A DNA stretch of 5,610 nucleotides from Betaproteobacteria bacterium (lineage in GTDB: Bacteria; Pseudomonadota; Gammaproteobacteria; Burkholderiales; SG8-39). The number at the start of each line of letters is the position of its first letter. The first letter of the stretch is position 1. The position numbers and the translations under genes were made by a program. Positions 1 to 4,657 of this stretch are shown in pieces. Where the stretch lies: assembly GCA_019509895.1 (NCBI GenBank), contig JAEKLK010000119.1:1-5610 (forward strand), in the 5' to 3' direction. The notes under the pieces are model-generated. The model ran no database searches, was not told the origin of the DNA, and saw only the letters and a list, made by a program, of their open reading frames with translations.

Positions 1-448
1 GCACGAGACCGGCATCCCGTGGAACGATCCGTCGGGCGACGTGCTGCGGGAATGGCTGGTGATGGACCGCGACACGTTCTATGACGTCCGCCGCATCGCC
101 ATCGTGCCGGTCGGCCTTTGCTATCCCGGTACCGTCGGCGGCGCCGATCTGCCGCCGCCGCGGCAGTGCGCGCCGCTCTGGCAGCCGCGCTTTCGTGCCG
201 CGCTGTCGAAGATCGAGCTCACGCTGCTGGTCGGTTCGTACGCCCAGAACTACCATCTCGGCGCGCGACGCAAAGCCTCGCTTACCGAAACGGTGCGCGC
301 CTTCGACGAGTACCTGCCCGAGTACTTCCCGCTGCCGCATCCGAGCTGGCGCAACCGCGCGTGGGTGCAGCGAAATGCCTGGTTCACGCGCGAGGTCCTG
401 CCGGCTCTGCGCCGGCGGGTGAAAGCTATAATCGCGCGCTCCCCATGA
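1..448 (+). CDS. Uracil-DNA glycosylase superfamily protein, N-terminally cut by window edge
   Basis: The gene enters from the left edge; its reading frame starts at base 2 and gives the last 148 residues before the TGA at 446-448. Visible motifs are HETGIPW-DPSGD at the very start, VGLCYPG about 37 residues in, a hydrophobic LTLLVGSYAQNYHLG strand-and-loop segment, and LPHPSWRN near the C-terminus. The last resembles the HPSxRN-type motif of uracil-DNA glycosylase superfamily proteins, where the histidine lies in the catalytic or DNA-intercalation loop. By family knowledge such proteins excise uracil or related damaged bases in the cytoplasm, but this bacterial subgroup is mostly annotated only as uracil-DNA glycosylase family, so its substrate is uncertain. 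The N-terminal motif that would settle the family (GxDPG or GQDPY-like) lies outside the window. The stop overlaps the ATG of the downstream GST gene (ATGA, 445-448), which suggests co-transcription. An internal GTG at 41 is not the true start, because conserved sequence continues upstream of it. Confidence 0.8.
   Translation, partial: HETGIPWNDPSGDVLREWLVMDRDTFYDVRRIAIVPVGLCYPGTVGGADLPPPRQCAPLWQPRFRAALSKIELTLLVGSYAQNYHLGARRKASLTETVRAFDEYLPEYFPLPHPSWRNRAWVQRNAWFTREVLPALRRRVKAIIARSP
427..432 (+). promoter_or_regulatory. Candidate -10 box (TATAAT) just upstream of the GST gene
   Basis: A perfect TATAAT hexamer lies inside the last codons of the glycosylase gene, with 12 bases between it and the GST ATG at 445. 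No TTGACA-like hexamer is seen 16-18 bases upstream (the region reads GGCTCTGC), and there is no TGn extended -10. If used, transcription would begin around 439-440 and give a leader of only about five bases. No Shine-Dalgarno sequence precedes the ATG, which fits either a near-leaderless transcript or translational coupling to the upstream gene. Chance is possible, because the bases also encode Ala-Ile-Ile. Confidence 0.3.
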
Positions 449-1062
449 AACTCCTCGGCTCGCCCGCCAGCCCCTATACGCGCAAAGTGCGCGTGGTACT
501 GGCCGAGAAGCGGATCGAGTGCGAGATGGAACTCGTCGACGTGCAGCCGGCGGAAAATCCGGTGAACGCGCACAACCCGCTCGGCAAGATTCCAACGCTG
601 CTCTTGGACGACGGCAGCGCGCTCTATGACTCGCGGGTCATCGTCGACTTCCTGGATGCGCGCTCGCCGATCAGCCGCCTGATCCCGGACGAGACCCGCG
701 ACCGCCTCGCCGTGCGCCGCTGGGAGGCGCTCGCCGACGGCGTGCTCGACGCCGGGCTCCTCGTGCGCTACGAATCGCTGCGCGAGCCACGCGAGCGCAG
801 CCAGAGCTGGAGCGCCAAGCAGGTGTCGCGCATGCATCGAGCGCTCGCCGCCATGGCTAAGGACCTCGAAAGCAAGCCGTGGTGCCACAACGACCGCTAC
901 TCGCTCGCCGACATCGCCGTAGGCTGCTGCCTCGGCTGGCTCGGCTTCCGCAAGCCGGGCGACGTCGACTGGCACGGCGAGTACCCGGGGCTCGCCCAGC
1001 ACTATCGCAAGTTGATGGAACGCTCGGCGTTCGCCGACTCGGTTCCCGAGGCCCCTAAGTAA
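445..1062 (+). CDS. Glutathione S-transferase family protein, YibF-like
   Basis: This 205-residue protein has the two-domain GST layout at the usual length. The N-terminal thioredoxin fold (about 1-75) opens with MKLLGSPASPYTRKVRV, where Ser9 is in the position of the catalytic residue of the Ser/Cys-type bacterial GSTs. It contains GKIPTLLLDDGS with the cis-proline Pro50, then YDSRVI, where Asp62-Ser63 would bind the glutathione gamma-glutamyl group. The helical C-terminal domain has RRWEALADGVLDAG (91-104) and the N-capping motif SLADIAVGCCLGWLGFR (153-169). The ALADGxxDAG segment and overall pattern resemble Escherichia coli YibF from memory. It should act in the cytoplasm on electrophiles or disulfides using glutathione; the substrate is unknown. 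The ATG overlaps the upstream TGA (ATGA) and lacks a Shine-Dalgarno sequence. Longer in-frame starts upstream exist, but the conserved GST N-terminus begins at 445. Its 3' end overlaps convergent mnmA by 8 nt. Confidence 0.92.
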   Translation: MKLLGSPASPYTRKVRVVLAEKRIECEMELVDVQPAENPVNAHNPLGKIPTLLLDDGSALYDSRVIVDFLDARSPISRLIPDETRDRLAVRRWEALADGVLDAGLLVRYESLREPRERSQSWSAKQVSRMHRALAAMAKDLESKPWCHNDRYSLADIAVGCCLGWLGFRKPGDVDWHGEYPGLAQHYRKLMERSAFADSVPEAPK

Positions 1063-2110
1063 TTACCCCGCCACCCAGGCACGCTTCGCCGTCGTAGAGC
1101 ACGACTGACTGGCCAGGCGTCACGGCCCATTGCGGGGCGGCGAAGTCGACCCGGATTTCGCTCTCGAGTACGCGGCTTAACGTGCACGGCGCATCCGCCT
1201 GCCGGTAGCGCGTCTTTGCGGTGTGCTCCGAGCGTTCCGCCGGCGGCGCACCGGCGATCCAGCTCGTTTCGTCCGCTGCCAGCGCTCGCTTCATGAGCAG
1301 CGGATGGTCGTGGCCCTGCACTACGATCAGCTTGTTCGCCGGGAGGTCCTTGGCCGCCACATACCAAGGCTCGCCAGCGCCGCCGAGGCCGATGCCCTTC
1401 CTTTGGCCGATGGTGTAGAAGGCGAGCCCGATGTGCTCGCCGACCGTGCGGCCGCGATCGTCGACCATCACGCCAGGCACCTTCGGCAGGTAGCGATTCA
1501 GGAACTCGCCGAACGGTCGTTCGCCGATGAAGCAAATGCCGGTCGAATCCTTCTTGGCATGGTTCGCCAGGCGCGCCTCGAGCGCCATGCGCCGCACCTC
1601 GGCTTTCTTCAGCTCGCCCACGGGGAACATGACGCGCGCGAGTTGCTCCTGCGTCAGACGATGGAGAAAGTAGCTCTGGTCCTTCGCGCCATCTGCGCCG
1701 CGCAGCAGCCGGTGGCGCCCCGCAACGGTATCGAGGCGCGCGTAGTGGCCGGTGGCAATCTTCGCGGCGCCCAGGCGCATGGCGTGGTCGAGAAACGCCT
1801 TGAACTTGATCTCGGCGTTGCACAGCACATCCGGGTTGGGCGTGCGCCCGGCAGCGTATTCGCGCAGGAAGTCGGCAAACACCCGGTCCTTGTATTCGGC
1901 AGCGAAATTGACCGCCTCGAGCTCGATGCCGATGACGTCGGCTGCCGCGGCGGCGTCGATCAGGTCCTGGCGCGTCGAGCAATACTCGTCGCTATCGTCG
2001 TCCTCCCAGTTCTTCATGAAGAGGCCGACGACCTCGAACCCCTGGCGCTTGAGCAGCAGCGCCGCGACCGACGAGTCGACGCCGCCCGACATACCGACCA
2101 CGACTTTCAT
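1055..2110 (-). CDS. mnmA: tRNA-specific 2-thiouridylase MnmA (TrmU)
   Basis: MnmA adenylates and thiolates U34 of the anticodon in tRNA-Lys, -Glu and -Gln, taking sulfur from the IscS/Tus relay. The 351-residue product has the family's usual length. The PP-loop ATP-binding motif SGGVDSS is at 8-14. The catalytic cysteine is Cys97 in TPNPDVLCNAEIKF, and the second one, which carries the persulfide, is Cys193 in DSTGICFIGER. YTIGQRKGIGLGG is at 232-244, and the C-terminal beta-barrel ends with GQSVVLYDGEACLGGGVI. All key residues are present, so it should be functional. The start at 2110 is chosen because MKVVVGMSGG is the family N-terminus; a longer version from 2173 would only add out-of-family residues. 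The ATG overlaps the TGA of the upstream Nudix gene (ATGA), and there is no Shine-Dalgarno sequence, so translation is probably coupled. The stop (TAG) lies inside the end of the convergent GST gene. Confidence 0.98.
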   Translation of the reverse strand: MKVVVGMSGGVDSSVAALLLKRQGFEVVGLFMKNWEDDDSDEYCSTRQDLIDAAAAADVIGIELEAVNFAAEYKDRVFADFLREYAAGRTPNPDVLCNAEIKFKAFLDHAMRLGAAKIATGHYARLDTVAGRHRLLRGADGAKDQSYFLHRLTQEQLARVMFPVGELKKAEVRRMALEARLANHAKKDSTGICFIGERPFGEFLNRYLPKVPGVMVDDRGRTVGEHIGLAFYTIGQRKGIGLGGAGEPWYVAAKDLPANKLIVVQGHDHPLLMKRALAADETSWIAGAPPAERSEHTAKTRYRQADAPCTLSRVLESEIRVDFAAPQWAVTPGQSVVLYDGEACLGGGVIT

Positions 2111-2553
2111 GCAAACCGGGCGGAGAAGATGTCCAGCGGGTAGCGCCGCCCGGCCAAGTAATCCGCGACGCATGTCGCGACGAGGGGCGAGCGGTGGTCG
2201 GCACGGCGCGCCTCAAGCTCGGCCGGCGTCAGCCAGTGGAGGCGCACGATCTCCTTGTCGAGCGGCTGCGCCACGGGCTCCGCGACGTCGCCCGCGAAGC
2301 AAAAGCGCAGAAAGGTGACGTCCCTTTTCGCGTAGTGCCAGCGATAGATTCCGACCAGCGCCCGCGGCTCGAAGGGATGCGCCGTCTCCTCCAGCACTTC
2401 GCGGCGGCAAGCGGCGGCCAGCGATTCGCCCGGGTCGAGATGACCGGCTGGCTGGTTGAGCACCAACCGCTCGTCGATCCGCTCCTCGACCAAAAGGAAC
2501 CGGCCGCCGCGCTCGATGACGGCAGCGACCGTGACACTCGGACGCCAGGTCAT
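2107..2553 (-). CDS. nudJ: Nudix hydrolase, NudJ-like phosphatase
   Basis: This 148-residue single-domain Nudix protein has a Nudix box at 37-59: Gly37, Glu43, Arg51-Glu52 and the metal-binding Glu55-Glu56. The box is unusual in ending EETA (Ala58) where the consensus has EETG; the metal ligands themselves are intact. PSVTVAAVIERGGRFLLVEE, LNQPAGHLDPGE, TFLRFCFAG and RSPLVATCVADYLAGRRYPL match Escherichia coli NudJ (YmfB) as I remember it, a phosphohydrolase reported to act on nucleoside di/triphosphates and on the thiamine precursor HMP-PP and thiamine pyrophosphate. The location agrees, because nudJ directly precedes mnmA in E. coli too. It overlaps the aminotransferase stop and the mnmA start by 4 nt each (ATGA), so it sits inside a coupled operon. 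An AAAGG-like ribosome-binding site is visible at 2558-2562. The enzyme should be cytoplasmic and Mg-dependent; the true substrate in this organism is inferred. Confidence 0.9.
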   Translation of the reverse strand: MTWRPSVTVAAVIERGGRFLLVEERIDERLVLNQPAGHLDPGESLAAACRREVLEETAHPFEPRALVGIYRWHYAKRDVTFLRFCFAGDVAEPVAQPLDKEIVRLHWLTPAELEARRADHRSPLVATCVADYLAGRRYPLDIFSARFA

Positions 2554-3764
2554 GCGACCTTTCGCGTGTTCCTGCGGATGAAGTCCGCCATGCGCTGCAC
2601 GCCCGCCTCGATCGCCTGCTTGGAGGCGGCGTAGGAGAAACGCACGTGCTGTCCCTCGCCCGGCACGCGACTACCGAAGTGGATGTCGGCGAGCACCGCG
2701 ACGCCGGCCTCGGCGAGCAGGCGCTTGCGGAACTCCTCGGAGTCGGCGGCGCCGATCAGGCGGCAGGCCTCGGTGACATTCGGCCATACATAGAAGGCGC
2801 CGCCCGGGACCTGCGATTTCACGCCCGGAACCTGGTTCAGGAGGTCGACGATGAAGTCGCGGCGCTCGAGGAAGCTCTCGCGCATGCGCGCCGCGGCATC
2901 CTGCGGCCCGTTGATCGCCTCCACCGCCGCCCACTGGCTGATCTGCGAAGCGCACGACTCGGTGTTGGTGATCCAGCGCGTGAAGACCGGCGCGAGCACC
3001 GGGTTGGATGTAAAGCCGATGCGCCAGCCGGTCATCGCCCAGGTCTTTGAGGCACCGTCGGAAATGATGGTGCGCTCGTACATGCCGGGTACCTGCGCGA
3101 TGGAGAAGAATTCGCCGACGTAGGCCAGGCGCGAGTAGATCTCGTCGGCATACACCCAGACCTGCGGATGCTTCTTCAGCACCGTGGCAATGCGCTCGAG
3201 CTCCTCCCGGGTCAGGCAGCCGCCGGTCGGGTTGTGCGGATAGTTGAGGATGAGAAGCTTCGTGCGCGCATTCAACAGCCGCGCCAACTCATCCGGATCC
3301 AACGAGAACCCGCGCTTCTCGTGCAGGTGGATCGGCACCGGCTTCGCCCCGTTCGCAAGGATCTGCGACTCGTAGATCGGAAAGCCGGGGTTCGGATAGA
3401 TCACCTCGTCGCCGGCGCCGTAGTCGGTGGTCGAGAGAATGGCGTAGGCGATGAAGGGCTTCGCGCCGGCGCCGATCACCACGTCCTCGGGGCGGATCGG
3501 CAGCCCGCCGCGCATCTGGGCGAGGTATTTCGCCGCGGCGGCGCGCAGCTCGTCGATGCCGGCCGAAGGCGTATAGCCATGCTTGCCCGCGCGGATGGCG
3601 CGGATGGCGGCCTCCTGCACGTTCTCCGGCGCCGGGAAGTCCGGCTGGCCGATGCAGAAGCTAATGATGTCCTTGCCGGTGCGCGCGAGCGCATTGACTT
3701 CGGCAAGCACGACGAAGGCATTCTCGGTGCCGAGGGCGGCGGCGCGGCGGCTGATATCCGGCAT
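2550..3764 (-). CDS. PLP-dependent class I/II aminotransferase (aspartate aminotransferase-like, subgroup I)
   Basis: The 404-residue product has the standard fold-type I aminotransferase layout. FCIGQPDFPAPENV (36-49) and GYTPSAGIDELR (63-74) form the N-terminal substrate region. NYPHNPTGG (174-182) carries Asn178, VYADEIYSRL (204-213) carries Asp207 and Tyr210, which hold the PLP ring, and SDGASKTWAMTGWRIGF (235-251) carries the Schiff-base Lys240 and the phosphate-binding Arg248. Arg375 in HVRFSYA should bind the substrate alpha-carboxylate. The set is complete, so the enzyme is expected to be active in amino-group transfer between an amino acid and a 2-oxoacid in the cytoplasm. The exact substrate (aspartate, alanine, aromatic or other) cannot be read from the sequence. 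I chose the ATG at 3764, since MPDISRRAAALGTENAFVVLAEV looks like the family N-terminus. The next ATG, at 3836, would add 24 low-complexity residues and run into corA. It is the first gene of the operon with nudJ and mnmA, and its stop overlaps the nudJ start. Confidence 0.93.
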   Translation of the reverse strand: MPDISRRAAALGTENAFVVLAEVNALARTGKDIISFCIGQPDFPAPENVQEAAIRAIRAGKHGYTPSAGIDELRAAAAKYLAQMRGGLPIRPEDVVIGAGAKPFIAYAILSTTDYGAGDEVIYPNPGFPIYESQILANGAKPVPIHLHEKRGFSLDPDELARLLNARTKLLILNYPHNPTGGCLTREELERIATVLKKHPQVWVYADEIYSRLAYVGEFFSIAQVPGMYERTIISDGASKTWAMTGWRIGFTSNPVLAPVFTRWITNTESCASQISQWAAVEAINGPQDAAARMRESFLERRDFIVDLLNQVPGVKSQVPGGAFYVWPNVTEACRLIGAADSEEFRKRLLAEAGVAVLADIHFGSRVPGEGQHVRFSYAASKQAIEAGVQRMADFIRRNTRKVA

Positions 3765-3794
3765 GGGGATCGGCAGGCTGATTGGTGAGGAAGG

Positions 3795-3811
3795 CTCCGA
3801 TTTTATCGGAG
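3795..3811. repeat. Perfect palindrome in the divergent intergenic region, possible operator
   Basis: CTCCGAT-TTT-ATCGGAG is a perfect inverted repeat with 7-bp arms and a 3-base loop. It lies in the 61-bp gap between the divergent aminotransferase and corA starts, about 31 bases upstream of the aminotransferase ATG. On the minus strand the centre contains TAAAAT (3800-3805), a five-of-six match to a -10 box, without a recognisable -35 box. On the plus strand the right arm holds GGAG, 14 bases before the corA ATG and rather far for a Shine-Dalgarno sequence. No U-run follows on either strand, so it is not a classical terminator. It may be an operator or an RNA hairpin; a function is inferred only from its location. 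Confidence 0.4.
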
Positions 3812-3867
3812 TACCATCGCGGCCGATGCTGATCAACTGCGTCGCCTATGAAGAGGGCCGCAAGCTC

Positions 3868-3894
3868 GCGGATATCGAGAAGCGCGATATCCGC
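3868..3894. repeat. Inverted repeat inside corA codons 15-23
   Basis: GCGGATATC and GATATCCGC form perfect 9-bp arms around a 9-base spacer within the corA coding sequence for Ala-Asp-Ile-Glu-Lys-Arg-Asp-Ile-Arg. Each arm contains GATATC, itself palindromic and encoding Asp-Ile, so part of the symmetry follows from a repeated dipeptide. It could form a hairpin early in the corA mRNA, but a chance origin is likely. Confidence 0.3.
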
Positions 3895-4555
3895 AACTAT
3901 CTGCAGCGGCCCGGCTGCTTCGTCTGGGTGGCGCTGCGCGATGCTACCGACGACGAGCTAGCCGAGATGCAGGACGAGTTCGACCTGCACCCGCTGGCGG
4001 TCGAGGATGCGCGCCATGGCCACCAGCGGCCGAAGATCGAGGAATATGGCGACCTGCTCTTCGTTGTCGTCAATACCGTCGAGGTGGTGGGCGACGAGCT
4101 CAAAGTCGGCGAAGTGGACATCTTCGTCGGCCGCAACTTCGTGCTGTCGGTGCGCCAGCACAGCGAGCAGGGCTTCCTCGGCGTGCGGGCCCGGGCCGAG
4201 CGCGAGCCGGAGCTCCTGCGCAATGGCGCCGGCTACGTGCTCTATGCGCTGTTGGACGCCGTGGTCGATCGCTACTTTCCCGTGCTGGATGCGGTCGAGA
4301 CGGAGCTCGAGCAGATCGAGCAGCAGCTTTTCGCTGCCAAGGATCCGCGGGCGAACATCGAGTCGCTCTATTACGTGAAGCAGAAGCTCATTGAGCTCAA
4401 GCACGTAACCGGGCCGATGCTCGAGTACTCGGGCAAGCTCTTCGGCGGCCGGGTGCCGCAGGTGTGCAGCGGGCTCGGCGAATACTTCCGGGACGTCTAC
4501 GACCACCTGGTGCGGCTCAACCAGTCGATCGACCAGGCGCGTGACACGGTCGCCA

Positions 4556-4561
4556 CGAGCA
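4556..4561 (+). other. corA deletion junction with short possible microhomology
   Basis: The six bases CGAGCA can be read both as the end of the upstream segment (Thr-Ser codons, ACG AGC A) and as the start of the tail (C GAG CA, before His-Met-Pro). In the frame of the first segment the C is the second codon position; in the tail frame it is the third. This accounts for the frameshift. If the ancestral gene had both copies, a slippage deletion between them would leave exactly this junction. The ancestral sequence is inferred, not seen. Confidence 0.45.
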
Positions 4562-4657
4562 CATGCCGGAGCTCAAGTGGACCTACGGCTATCCGCTGGT
4601 CATGGGCATCATCGCGGCCATCGACAGTTTTTTGTTCTGGAAATTCCGGCGAGCGGG

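Noticed and set aside
118..444. Upstream in-frame extension of the GST gene starting at a TTG
   Set aside because: The extension is Arg/Ala-rich out-of-frame reading of the glycosylase gene; the conserved GST N-terminus starts exactly at the ATG at 445.
1223..2143. Long open frame (306 codons) on the plus strand opposite mnmA
   Set aside because: It is antisense to a complete MnmA with all catalytic motifs; its translation shows no family pattern and it follows from GC-rich codon bias.
3591..3608. Tandem 9-bp direct repeat GCGGATGGC x2
   Set aside because: It encodes Ala-Ile-Arg twice in the aminotransferase helix AIRAIRAG, a normal protein repeat with matching codons and not a genetic element.
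3765..3836. 24-residue N-terminal extension of the aminotransferase from an ATG at 3836
   Set aside because: It would overlap the corA start, has a Ser/Pro-rich sequence with no family similarity, and would turn the intergenic palindrome into coding sequence; the ATG at 3764 is a better family start.
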